DNA from: Halomarina rubra
GTDB lineage: Archaea; Halobacteriota; Halobacteria; Halobacteriales; Haloarculaceae
Assembly (NCBI RefSeq): GCF_023699475.1
Contig: NZ_JALXFV010000001.1
Span: 21,483 to 84,477 of the forward strand
Reading direction: 5' to 3'
DNA length: 62,995 bases
The position numbers were made by a program, and so were the translations under genes. Below, in pieces: positions 38,509-46,396 of this stretch. The notes under the pieces are model-generated. The model saw nothing but the letters and a program-made list of their open reading frames with translations. It ran no database searches and was not told the DNA's origin. Within the stretch, counting starts at the first letter, position 1. Every line of letters starts with the position of its first letter.

Positions 38509-39522
38509 TCAGTCGTCGAGGTGGATCGGGACTCGGACGCCGTCGTTGCGGGCGGACTCGTAGGCCGCCTCGACGACGGCGGTGACGTAGAAGCCGTGGC
38601 GGACCGTCGCCGCCGGCGACTCGCCGTTCCCGATGGCGTCGAGGAACGCCTCGACCTTCCCGCGCGTGTCGGTCTCGTCGAGCAGCGGGGTCGACGTCGT
38701 GTTCTCGGGGTCGACGTCGTGGAGCGTCCGTTCGTCCCAGCCCCGGCCGTCGATGTAGGTCGCGCCCTCGTCGGTCCAGACGTGGACGTGCTCGCGCACG
38801 CAGGCCGTGTCGCCCGAGACGGTGAGGTTCGCGACCGCGCCGTTGTCGAAGCGGACGGCGAGCAAGGCGTGGACGTCGACGCGCTCGTCGTCGTCGGCGA
38901 ACACCATCTCCGCGCTGACGGAGGTGGGGGTCGCGTCGGCCAGCCAGAGCACGACGTCGACGAGGTGGCTCCCGGTGTCGTACAGCTGGCCGCCGCCGCT
39001 GAGGTCGGGGTTCCCCCGCCACGTGTTCCGGAAGTTCTCGTACCAGTCCTGGGTTATCTCGGCGGTGATGAGCATCGGCGTCGCCGTCTGGACCCGTTCG
39101 CGCGCGGCGATGTACGGCTGTTCGTGGTGGCGCTGGAAGCCGACCATCGTCACCTCCGGGCGTGCCTCGGCACGCTGGACGAGGTCGCGCGCGTCGTCGA
39201 CGTCCGTGGTGAACGGCTTCTCGCAGTAGACGTGCAGGTCGCGGTCCATCGCGGCGCTGACGTGCTCGTGGTGGAACACGTGGGGCGTGGTGACGATGAC
39301 GGCGTCGAGGTCGACCGATTCGAGTATCGTCTCGGCGTCCTCGAAGCGCATCTCCGGCGGGACCGCGAGCGCCCCGCCGGCGCGTTCGCGGCTCTCGGCG
39401 CTGACGTCCGCGAGCGCGACGAGGGTGGCCCGCTCGTCGCCGAGCACCTGGGAGGCGACGTGGACGCCCCAGTGGCCGGCACCGATCGATGCGATTCGGA
39501 GTGGCTGGTCTGGTGTGGTCAC
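38509..39522 (-). CDS. Gfo/Idh/MocA family oxidoreductase
   Basis: A 337-residue NAD(P)-dependent oxidoreductase. The Rossmann start is IASIGAGHWGVHVASQV, followed by ADVSAESRERAG and the family signature CEKPFTTDVDDARDLV with its catalytic Lys. A C-terminal domain contains GGGQLYDTGSHLVDVVLWL, in which the His is likely catalytic. Family members act on sugars, cyclitols or sugar nucleotides; the substrate is unknown. GTG at 39522 places the glycine loop near the N-terminus as usual; the ATG at 39570 adds 16 residues and is the alternative. Confidence 0.88.
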   Translation of the reverse strand: MTTPDQPLRIASIGAGHWGVHVASQVLGDERATLVALADVSAESRERAGGALAVPPEMRFEDAETILESVDLDAVIVTTPHVFHHEHVSAAMDRDLHVYCEKPFTTDVDDARDLVQRAEARPEVTMVGFQRHHEQPYIAARERVQTATPMLITAEITQDWYENFRNTWRGNPDLSGGGQLYDTGSHLVDVVLWLADATPTSVSAEMVFADDDERVDVHALLAVRFDNGAVANLTVSGDTACVREHVHVWTDEGATYIDGRGWDERTLHDVDPENTTSTPLLDETDTRGKVEAFLDAIGNGESPAATVRHGFYVTAVVEAAYESARNDGVRVPIHLDD

Positions 39523-39585
39523 GACTGTCCTCGCTTCACCTCGCCGACGTAAAGCTATCTCGGGTGACACTGTCTCACAGTCGGT

Positions 39586-39930
39586 TCAGACCAGTGACCC
39601 GACCGCACTCCCGGCGAGGACGGCGGCCAGCGCCCCCCCGAGCATGAGCGCGACGGCGGCCAGCGCCCGACGACGGCCCTCGGCGGCGAGTTCGACCGTC
39701 TCGACGGCGGCGGTCGAGAACGTCGTGAACGCGCCACAGAACCCCGTCCCGGCGACGAGCAGCGCCGTCCCGTCGACGGGGGCCGCGACGAGCACGCCGA
39801 GCAGGAAGCTCCCGAGGAGGTTGACGACGAACGTGTCGAGCAGGTCGCGTTCGAGGAACTCGCCGACGAGGTGGCGGGCGACGGCCCCGAGGACGCCCCC
39901 CAGACCGACGGCGACGGCGGGCGAGATCAT
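39586..39930 (-). CDS. crcB: Fluoride channel CrcB/Fluc, second gene of the pair
   Basis: A 114-residue membrane protein with four hydrophobic helices. Fluc hallmarks are GAVARHLVGE near residue 14, an NLLGSFLLG helix with the conserved Asn, and GTGFCGAFTTFSTAAVE, containing the Phe-box/Ser-Thr motif lining the fluoride pathway. Together with the overlapping gene at 39927 it probably makes a heterodimeric fluoride exporter. Its start ATG overlaps the stop of the first gene (ATGA). Confidence 0.92.
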   Translation of the reverse strand: MISPAVAVGLGGVLGAVARHLVGEFLERDLLDTFVVNLLGSFLLGVLVAAPVDGTALLVAGTGFCGAFTTFSTAAVETVELAAEGRRRALAAVALMLGGALAAVLAGSAVGSLV

Positions 39931-40310
39931 CGGGCACCTCCCGTCGGTCTCTCGCCGGCGACGCGCCGGCCGGCGACGACCGCGAGCAGGCCGAGTGCGT
40001 ACGTTCCGACGACGTACAGCGCAGCGCCGGTCGTCCCGAGCGCGACTGTCTCGACGGCGAACGTGCTGTAGGTGGTGAACGACGAGCAGAACCCGGTGCC
40101 GAGCGCCAGCGAGACCGCCCGCGAACGTTCGCGGGCGGTGAGCGCCCCGAGCGCGAACGCGCCGAGCGCGTTCGCCGCGAGCGTCCCCCACGGCAGCGTC
40201 CCAGGGACCCACGCCGTCGACAGGGGGGCCGCGACCGCGAGCAGGTGCCGACAGACCGCGCCGACGAACGCCCCCGCCGCGACCAGTGTCAGCGCCCGAC
40301 GCCGTTGCAT
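39927..40310 (-). CDS. crcB: Fluoride channel CrcB/Fluc, first gene of the pair
   Basis: A 127-residue four-helix protein. GAVCRHLLAV, ANALGAFALG and GTGFCSSFTTYSTFAVE are the same three signatures seen in its partner. Two-gene Fluc systems produce one forward and one reverse subunit for an antiparallel dimer. The four-base overlap with the next gene supports stoichiometric translation. The coding sequence contains a 26-base perfect palindrome (40114-40139). Confidence 0.92.
   Translation of the reverse strand: MQRRRALTLVAAGAFVGAVCRHLLAVAAPLSTAWVPGTLPWGTLAANALGAFALGALTARERSRAVSLALGTGFCSSFTTYSTFAVETVALGTTGAALYVVGTYALGLLAVVAGRRVAGERPTGGAR
40114..40139. repeat. Perfect 26-base palindrome inside crcB
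   Basis: The half-site ACCGCCCGCGAAC is followed directly by its exact reverse complement. It encodes Thr-Ala-Arg-Glu-Arg-Ser-Arg-Ala-Val in the loop of the first CrcB subunit. A perfect palindrome of this size inside a gene is unlikely by chance even at this GC content. Confidence 0.75.
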
Positions 40311-40337
40311 CGAGCGAGCGTAGTCGACAGGGCGGCA

Positions 40338-41462
40338 CTACCCTTTCGACTCGTCGCTCCCCTCGGTCGGGCCACCGCGGACACCACCACTGCTCACCTC
40401 GCCGTCCCCCTCGTCGCCACAGTCGTCGTCCCCGTCCGGCGTGTCGTCCGGTGTGGCGACGCGTGGACTGTCCCCACCGTGCGGTGTCAGTCGTTCACGG
40501 ATGCGAATCGCGTGGACGCCCTCGGTCGCGTCGTCGACGACGAGTGCGTCGCCGGGACGCTCGGGCATCCGGGTCTCGACGTCGTCGCCGACGTACGTCG
40601 GCCGAGTCTCGCGGAACGCCCGCAGGTCGGCCCGACCCGTCAGGCGGTGCATCACGACGAGGTCCGACTGCGAGACGGCGACCGGTGGGAGCGCACCCGG
40701 TCGCTGGGTCGCACAGACGAGGCTGACGCCCGGCGCTCGGCCGCGAGTGAGGACACGCGCGAGCGCACTCGCGGCGACGCCCTCGAAGAACACGTGGGCC
40801 TCGTCGACCAGCAGCCACGGCTGTCGTGCCGTCGACCCGTCGAGTCGCCCGCGGTAACACGCCTCCGCGACGCCGAGACAGACGGCGTTCATCGCCGCGT
40901 CGTCGAGCCCCGAACAGTCGAGAATTGTCGCCTCGCTCCCCGAGAGGTCCGGCGAACCCGCGTCGAACACGCCCCACGACTCGGCGAGTCGGAGGTGGTT
41001 CTCGGCGGCCATCCGGACCGCGTCGGGTGCGTCGCCGTCGCCGACGAACGAGACCATCTCGTCGAGCGTCGTCGTCTCGCAGGCCGCACGCCAGACGAGC
41101 GCACCGACCGCACTCGTCGCGTCGAGGCCGAGCAGCGAACACCACGCCTGCGGGTCGAGCGCGTCCGCGCGGACCCGTGGCTCGACGACCCGTGCGGGAA
41201 CCGACTCGGGCGAATCGGCGAGCGTCACGAACGTGCCCATCGGGTCGACGACGACCGGAGCCACGCCGTCGGTCCGAGCGAGTTCCTCGGCGAGGACGCC
41301 GAGCGTGTAGGACTTCCCGAACCCGCGCTTGCCGACGACGAGTGCGGCGTGGGGGCCGCCGAGGTCGAGACCGACCTCCTCGCCGGGGCTGCCGTCGCGG
41401 GCGCGGTACGCGCCGAGGTGTCCGACCGGACCGAGGTCGTCCGTGCTGCCGAGGACGTGCAT
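40338..41462 (-). CDS. HerA/VirB4-type ATP-binding protein (DUF87-like)
   Basis: A 374-residue P-loop ATPase of the HerA-FtsK type. Walker A is GKRGFGKSYT (44-53), Walker B LLVDEAH (about 217-223), and a sensor-like SLVCATQRPGALP follows. The catalytic core is present; the C-terminus is a short, acidic, low-complexity tail. True HerA DNA-translocases have an N-terminal HAS-barrel, hinted at by MHVLGSTDDLGPVGHLGAY, and pair with NurA, which is not nearby. ATG at 41462 is chosen over one ten codons upstream. It is divergent from the gene at 41538. Confidence 0.85.
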   Translation of the reverse strand: MHVLGSTDDLGPVGHLGAYRARDGSPGEEVGLDLGGPHAALVVGKRGFGKSYTLGVLAEELARTDGVAPVVVDPMGTFVTLADSPESVPARVVEPRVRADALDPQAWCSLLGLDATSAVGALVWRAACETTTLDEMVSFVGDGDAPDAVRMAAENHLRLAESWGVFDAGSPDLSGSEATILDCSGLDDAAMNAVCLGVAEACYRGRLDGSTARQPWLLVDEAHVFFEGVAASALARVLTRGRAPGVSLVCATQRPGALPPVAVSQSDLVVMHRLTGRADLRAFRETRPTYVGDDVETRMPERPGDALVVDDATEGVHAIRIRERLTPHGGDSPRVATPDDTPDGDDDCGDEGDGEVSSGGVRGGPTEGSDESKG

Positions 41463-41537
41463 GGCGACGCTGGTGGTGGGTCCCGATTTCAACCCTCGGA
41501 CGAGGGTTCAAGTACCGACGCGGGACCACGACGACCC

Positions 41538-42026
41538 ATGTCCGACGGGTTCGACTTCGACACGACCGCCGTTCGCGAACAGGTCCGCCGACTCCGCGAC
41601 GACGAGCGCGCAATCGAGGGACTGCCCATCCGTCTCGTCATCGCGCTCGTCGTCGGGGTCGCCAGTCTCAGCGTGATGATGAACATGCTCTCGGGGGTGT
41701 CGGGACTCGCCGTCACGGAACTCGACACGCAACCGACGCCGGAGGTGGTGACGCCCGGCGAGCAGGCCGTCGACGTGCGCGTCGTCACGTCGGAGGGCCG
41801 GCCGGTCGCCGGCGCGACGGTCGTCGCGAAGGGAGAGACCGCCCGCCTCGACGGTATCGTCACCGCCGAGACGGACGGGAACGGAACGGCCACGCTGGAC
41901 CTCGCGCCGACGCTCGGTCCCAACCAGGTCGACGGCACGCTCCGCTTCGAGGTGAAACCGCCGGCGGGAAGCGAGTTCGTCGACCGCCGCGGGAACACGA
42001 AACTGCTGGTGGTCGCCGAAGACTGA
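41538..42026 (+). CDS. Membrane-anchored protein with Ig-like/carboxypeptidase-regulatory-like domain
   Basis: A 162-residue protein: a charged N-terminal part (about 1-28), one hydrophobic helix (about 30-52; IEGLPIRLVIALVVGVAS), and an extracytoplasmic beta-rich domain (about 75-160) with the pattern VRVVTSEGRPVAGATVVAKG and GNGTATLDL, as in Ig-like/CarboxypepD_reg folds. It may belong to DUF7382, which I recall for similar haloarchaeal proteins. No class III pilin signal motif is obvious, so calling it a pilin would be speculative. It is divergent from the HerA-like gene with a 75-base gap. Confidence 0.65.
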   Translation: MSDGFDFDTTAVREQVRRLRDDERAIEGLPIRLVIALVVGVASLSVMMNMLSGVSGLAVTELDTQPTPEVVTPGEQAVDVRVVTSEGRPVAGATVVAKGETARLDGIVTAETDGNGTATLDLAPTLGPNQVDGTLRFEVKPPAGSEFVDRRGNTKLLVVAED

Positions 42027-42062
42027 CGCTGTCGGTGCGGCGGCGGCGTCGGAAGCGGCGGT

Positions 42063-42818
42063 TCAGCGCCGGCCCTGCAACCGCTCGTCCCAGTCGAGCC
42101 ACTCGTGCTCCCAGCCGTGACGACGCGAGGAGCCACGTTCGGCGTGTTCGCGGTCCTCGCGGACGGTCCGGTTGCGCTCGACGGTGTCGGCCTGTTCGCC
42201 CTCGACGAGCATCGGTTTGAACGCGATGGGGCCGTGGCGCTCCTCGACGCGGCCGGTCGGACCGACGGTGACGAGCGACTGCCCGCCCGCACCGAGTGGC
42301 ATCACGAGGCGGCCGTCGTCGGCCAACTGGCGGACGAGCGCGCGTGGCGGTTCGATGGCGGCCGCTTCGAGTAGGATGCAGTCGTAGGGGGCGTACTCGG
42401 GGAGGCCCTCCATCCCATCGCGGCGGTCGACCAGCACCTCGCCGTAGCCCGCCGAGGCGAGGTTGCGCCGCGCCTCGTAGACGAGTCGTCGGGTGATGTC
42501 GACGGCGTGGACACGTTCGGGCCCGGCTATCTCGGCGACGACGGCAGCGGTGTAGCCGACGCCCGCCCCGACGACGAGCACGTCGTCGCCCTCGCTCGGC
42601 GAGAGCGCTTCGAGCAGTCGCGCGGCGGTGCTGGGTGCGAGGACGGTCGTGCCGTAGCGTTCGAACGCCCGGTCGGCGTACGCCGCGTCCTCGTCCTCGA
42701 CGAACTCGTGACGGGGGACGTCGCGCATCGCCAGGCCGACCGCCTCGCTGCGCACGACGCCCTTCGCGTCGTACTCCAGGCTGTCGACCATGTCCTCGCG
42801 GAGGACGGCCCGGTCCAT
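42063..42818 (-). CDS. PIMT-like methyltransferase lacking the canonical active-site Ser
   Basis: A 251-residue protein with the protein-L-isoaspartate methyltransferase architecture. The SAM motif I is VLVVGAGVGYTAAV (80-93), and the N-terminal VPRHEFVEDEDAAYAD region matches PIMT. The family's T-V-S-x-P motif reads T-V-L-A-P (58-62), so the conserved Ser is Leu. A charged tail of about 45 residues (Glu/Arg/His/Trp-rich) follows the catalytic domain. The true PIMT is 1 kb upstream (43842). It may methylate another substrate, but this is inference. Confidence 0.8.
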   Translation of the reverse strand: MDRAVLREDMVDSLEYDAKGVVRSEAVGLAMRDVPRHEFVEDEDAAYADRAFERYGTTVLAPSTAARLLEALSPSEGDDVLVVGAGVGYTAAVVAEIAGPERVHAVDITRRLVYEARRNLASAGYGEVLVDRRDGMEGLPEYAPYDCILLEAAAIEPPRALVRQLADDGRLVMPLGAGGQSLVTVGPTGRVEERHGPIAFKPMLVEGEQADTVERNRTVREDREHAERGSSRRHGWEHEWLDWDERLQGRR

Positions 42819-42843
42819 GTCCGGACTCGGGGACCGAGCGGTA

Positions 42844-43779
42844 TTAATCGCGCGGCCGGCGTCCGACGACGGCCCGGTCGGCCAGCCCCGGAACCTCGAC
42901 GACGGCAGCCGAGTCGAACCCCGCCTCTTCGACCAGCGACCGGAACTCCTCGCGGTCGTGGACGCTCGCGGTTCCGTCCAGTGCGTAGGCGTCGAGCGCC
43001 ACCAGTCGCGCCCGGCCGTCGTCACCCTCGACGCCGGCGACCGGTTCGACGAAGACGCAGGTCGGGGCCGCCTCGCGAGCGCTCCGGAGCAGTGTGTCGA
43101 CGTGGTCGTCGTCGAGACGGTGCAGGACGCCGACGCCTGCGACGAGGTCGGCGGTCGGCAACGCCTCTCCGTCGGCGTAGTCACACTCGCGGAGCGTCAC
43201 CGCCTCGTGTTCGAGGCCCGCGCGGGAGGCCGCGACGCGTTCGGCGGTGTCGACGAGCGTCACGTCCCGGTCGCGGGCGGCGAACTCGACGGCGTGGGGG
43301 CCGGGGGCGTCGCCGACGACGGTGACCGTCTCGGCGTCGGGGGACTCCCGGAGCGCGGCGGTCACGGCGGCACGGACCCACGCCTCGGGACGGGCCGCGC
43401 GTGCGCCGAGGTCGTTGCGGAGCCAGTGGTCCGAGCGCGGTGGATCCTCGCCGCGTGCGGTGTCGGGGAACGCGAGCCACGCGTCCAGTCGGTCGAGTTC
43501 GTGCGACAGGCGGCCGATGGAGCGAACGTCGGTCTTCGTGAGGAAGCCGAGCATCCGGTTGGTGGGCTGGTACTCGCCGCCGACGAGTTCGAGGAAGCCG
43601 CGTGCGGCGAGCGCTTCGACCAGCAGTTCGGCGGCCTGCGGGTCGATACCCGTCTCGGCGGCGACGCCGTCGACGGTGCCGGTCGTCGTCGCCAGCGCGT
43701 CGAGGACGCCCGTCCGACGGGCGGCGTGACAGAGGAGGCGTTCACGGGCGTCGTCGTCACCGGAGTCGAGCGTCGGCAT
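42844..43779 (-). CDS. SAM-dependent methyltransferase with winged-helix dimerisation domain
   Basis: A 311-residue protein. The N-terminal region (about 20-90; VDGVAAETGIDPQAAELLVEALAARGFLE) resembles the winged-helix domain of O-methyltransferases of the acetylserotonin type. The SAM domain has TVTVVGDAPGPHAVEFA with an atypical motif I, and LVAGVGVLHRLDDDHVDTLL. A substrate is not suggested by context. It lies 25 bases upstream of the PIMT-like gene and downstream of pcm, so three methyltransferases are consecutive on one strand. Confidence 0.8.
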   Translation of the reverse strand: MPTLDSGDDDARERLLCHAARRTGVLDALATTTGTVDGVAAETGIDPQAAELLVEALAARGFLELVGGEYQPTNRMLGFLTKTDVRSIGRLSHELDRLDAWLAFPDTARGEDPPRSDHWLRNDLGARAARPEAWVRAAVTAALRESPDAETVTVVGDAPGPHAVEFAARDRDVTLVDTAERVAASRAGLEHEAVTLRECDYADGEALPTADLVAGVGVLHRLDDDHVDTLLRSAREAAPTCVFVEPVAGVEGDDGRARLVALDAYALDGTASVHDREEFRSLVEEAGFDSAAVVEVPGLADRAVVGRRPRD

Positions 43780-43841
43780 ACCTCCGCGTTTCGAGTCCAG
43801 CGGCAAAACAGTGCGCGAGCGCGAACGGTCGTCGCCCCCCG

Positions 43842-44498
43842 TCAGTCCCGCATCGGGACGAAGCGGACGCGCCCCTCGGTGCGTCGCGACACGGTGCCGT
43901 CCTCGCGCTTGTCGAGGACGACGAGTTCTTGGACGTCCGTGCCGACCGGGGCGACGAGTCGGCCACCAGCTGCGAGCTGCTCGACCAGCGCGTCGGGGAG
44001 GTCGGCGGGTGCACAGGTCGCGTAGACGGCGTCGTAGGGCGCGTGTTCGGCCCACCCTTCGCGGCCGTCGCCGGTCCGGACGTGGACGTCGTAGCCCAGC
44101 AGCGAGAGCGTGTCGCGGGCGTCGTTGGCGAGGTCCTCGTGGTACTCGACACTGTAGACGTTCGCCGCGCCGACCAGTTCGGCGGTGACGGCTGCGTGGT
44201 AGCCACAGCCGGTGCCGACTTCCAGCACGCGATCGCCCGGCGACAGCGAGAGGTGGTCGGCCATGATGGCGACCATGTGCGGGGCGCTGACGGTCTGGTC
44301 CTCGCCGATGGGGAGCGGACGGTCGGCGTAGGCGTCGGCCTGCTGCTCGTCGGGGACGAACCGGTGGCGCGGGACGCGTCGGAGGGCTTCGAGGACGGAC
44401 TCGCGGCGCACCCGGTCGCTGTCGCGTAACGCGTCGACGAGTCGGTTCCGTACGTCGCGTCGGTCGCCGTCCATGTCGCTCGGGTCGGTGTCGCTCAT
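43842..44498 (-). CDS. pcm: Protein-L-isoaspartate O-methyltransferase
   Basis: A 218-residue repair enzyme that methylates isoaspartyl residues in damaged proteins. The active-site motif TVSAPHM is at 69-75, SAM motif I VLEVGTGCGYHAAV at 91-104, and the post-motif region YDAVYATCAPADLP is normal, as is the terminal VRFVPMRD. Its stop lies 62 bases before the next methyltransferase gene. The upstream zinc-finger gene ends only six bases before its ATG, so the four genes from 45161 to 42063 may form one transcript. Confidence 0.95.
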   Translation of the reverse strand: MSDTDPSDMDGDRRDVRNRLVDALRDSDRVRRESVLEALRRVPRHRFVPDEQQADAYADRPLPIGEDQTVSAPHMVAIMADHLSLSPGDRVLEVGTGCGYHAAVTAELVGAANVYSVEYHEDLANDARDTLSLLGYDVHVRTGDGREGWAEHAPYDAVYATCAPADLPDALVEQLAAGGRLVAPVGTDVQELVVLDKREDGTVSRRTEGRVRFVPMRD

Positions 44499-44504
44499 GC
44501 GCGA

Positions 44505-45161
44505 TTACCAGGCCGACCAGGCGTCGCTGCTCTCGTCGTCGGCGTAGACGCGCTTGATGTCCTTCGCGATGGCGTCGTCGCCGTCGTAGCGCAACTGGTC
44601 CATATCGGTGCCCGGGCCGACGGCGTCCGAGCGCAGGCGGATGGACTTGACCGTGAACTCCTCGTCGCCGAGTTCGACCGTCTCGCCGACGACGAACTCG
44701 TGGTCGCCCGGCAGCAGGAAGTCGACGCTGCGGGTGCCGTCGTGGCTCCCGTCTCTCGGGTTCATCGTGACCGGGACGCTCACGTTGTCGACCGCGCGGG
44801 TCCAGAACGTCTCGACGTCCGCGACGGGCGCGGACTCGACGCGCTGTTCGTCGCCCAGGTCGAGGCTGGTGATACGGACGGTCATCAGCGCCTCGGGGGT
44901 GTCGACGATGAACTCCTCGCCGACGGCGACCTGCTCGCCCGGCGGCGCGTTCACGTGGGTCTTGAACGACTCGCCGTCCTGCGAGACGATGACGGTGCGT
45001 TCGACCTCTTCGTCCTCTTCGATGCGGGTCTTGTGCGTGTGGTCGCACTCCGTACAGCGGACGGTCAGCGTGTCGCCCGGCGCGAGCACCTCGTGGACGG
45101 TCTCGAGGTCCGGCGAACAGGCCGGACAGGGCACGGCGACCTGCTGTGTGGGTTCGCTCAT
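44505..45161 (-). CDS. HVO_0476-type zinc finger protein
   Basis: A 218-residue haloarchaeal protein. Its N-terminus has an archaeal zinc ribbon, CPAC (12-15) and CTEC (about 36-39), followed by two beta-rich repeats with the recurrent LGDE(E/Q)-type turn (SLDLGDEQRV; VELGDEEFTV). I recognise the overall layout as the conserved 'HVO_0476 family zinc finger'. The function is unknown. It is first in the run with pcm, spaced six bases from the pcm start, which hints at a link with protein repair. Confidence 0.82.
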   Translation of the reverse strand: MSEPTQQVAVPCPACSPDLETVHEVLAPGDTLTVRCTECDHTHKTRIEEDEEVERTVIVSQDGESFKTHVNAPPGEQVAVGEEFIVDTPEALMTVRITSLDLGDEQRVESAPVADVETFWTRAVDNVSVPVTMNPRDGSHDGTRSVDFLLPGDHEFVVGETVELGDEEFTVKSIRLRSDAVGPGTDMDQLRYDGDDAIAKDIKRVYADDESSDAWSAW

Positions 45162-45249
45162 ACTCCCGTGTTCCCGGTCGGGACGTAAAAGGACGCGGAC
45201 ACGGCAGCGCCCGCGTGCGGTGCGTGTGCCCCCGTCCCGTCGGTCGACC

Positions 45250-46197
45250 TCAGTTCGGCGTCGGCAGACCGACCTCGTCACCGTCCGCGTACACCGTCGG
45301 CTCCTTCACGATGCCGTCGAGGTGGAGCGGCGCGTCGGTGTCGCCGCCGATGCCAGCGTCGTCGCCGATGGCGATGTGGACCGTGCCGGCGGCCTTCTCG
45401 TCGAGCAGAACCGAGCCGACGAGCTCCGTCACGGCGACGTTCGTCCCGATGCCGAGCTCCGCGAGGTTGTACGCGTCGCGACCGACCTGCTCCGCGCCGG
45501 CCTCGACCTGCGCGCGGACCTCGTCGTCGGAGATGTCGGTGACGAAGCCGTCTTCGACCTCGAAACGGAGCTCCTGGCCGTCGAGGAGACCGTAGGGCAT
45601 CATCGTCCCGTCGACGACGTACGTCCCCTCGACGGTCTCGGGGCTGACGAACGTCTCTCCTGCCGGTAAGTTCGAGAACCCGCCCGCCTCGCGGACGACG
45701 CCGGTGTCCTGGAGCCACTCGCGTTCGCCGGGGTAGAAGCTGATGTCCGTGCCGTTGGGCGCGGTGACGCGCACCTCCTCGGCGTCGGCGACCTGCTCGC
45801 AGGTCTCGCGCGTGTGGCGCTCGATGGCCTCGTAGTCTGTGTCTAACCCGGTCGTGAACACCTCCTCGGTGATGCCGGGGAGGGTCGCGCCGCGGGCACC
45901 GGCCGCACAGGCCTCCGAGCGCGCGCGAGTGTGGCTCAGGCTCTTCGTGGTCGGTGCGAGGAAGACGTCGGCGTCGGCCATCGCGGCGGCGACGGGCGCG
46001 GGCGGCTCCTCGCCGTGTTGCTCGCCGGGCGGGTAGCGGACGATACTCACGTCGTCGCTGACGGCGCGGGCGGCGTCGTACAGCGCCTCGCCGATCGGCT
46101 GGCGTTCGTCGTCGGTGACGACGAGACACGATTCGTCGGTGTCGAGTGCCATGCACTGTTCGACGGCGGTCCGCGCGGGTGACGAGAGGTCGCTCAT
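45250..46197 (-). CDS. Aminopeptidase M29-related protein, copy 2 (short)
   Basis: A 315-residue relative of the M29 aminopeptidases, about 50 residues shorter than the copy at 19513. The C-terminal metal-binding blocks are retained: [24 protein letters not shown] and PLHLDGI. The N-terminal domain is reduced and diverged ([16 protein letters not shown]). It is probably a peptidase of different specificity; loss of activity cannot be excluded. ATG at 46197 is used; the upstream frame to 46416 runs into the GAPDH promoter and is not coding. Confidence 0.85.
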   Translation of the reverse strand: MSDLSSPARTAVEQCMALDTDESCLVVTDDERQPIGEALYDAARAVSDDVSIVRYPPGEQHGEEPPAPVAAAMADADVFLAPTTKSLSHTRARSEACAAGARGATLPGITEEVFTTGLDTDYEAIERHTRETCEQVADAEEVRVTAPNGTDISFYPGEREWLQDTGVVREAGGFSNLPAGETFVSPETVEGTYVVDGTMMPYGLLDGQELRFEVEDGFVTDISDDEVRAQVEAGAEQVGRDAYNLAELGIGTNVAVTELVGSVLLDEKAAGTVHIAIGDDAGIGGDTDAPLHLDGIVKEPTVYADGDEVGLPTPN

Positions 46198-46361
46198 GGC
46201 TCGGGGTCCGGAACCCCGAGAGTTAGGCCTTCCCACATCGCGCGTGGCGAACGCTCGCGGGGGTCTCCGAACGGTCGCCGACCGGAGACGAACGGACCGC
46301 CTTCCGCACAGTATTGACTCGGATTCGAGTGAACTCGGCGGCCCTGCGGACGGTAACCACG

Positions 46362-46372
46362 GAATAATTATG
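46362..46372 (+). promoter_or_regulatory. TATA-like promoter element of type II GAPDH
   Basis: GAATAATTATG, strongly AT-rich against its surroundings, is centred about 29 bases before the ATG at 46397, consistent with a leaderless transcript. Confidence 0.6.
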
Positions 46373-46396
46373 GCCCGTGACGGGGGAGGTTCGGAC

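Noticed and set aside
41538-42026. Type IV pilin next to a secretion ATPase
   Set aside because: The hydrophobic helix is preceded by a 28-residue charged segment, but no archaeal prepilin peptidase cleavage motif is clear, and the ATPase is HerA-like, not a PilB-type secretion ATPase.
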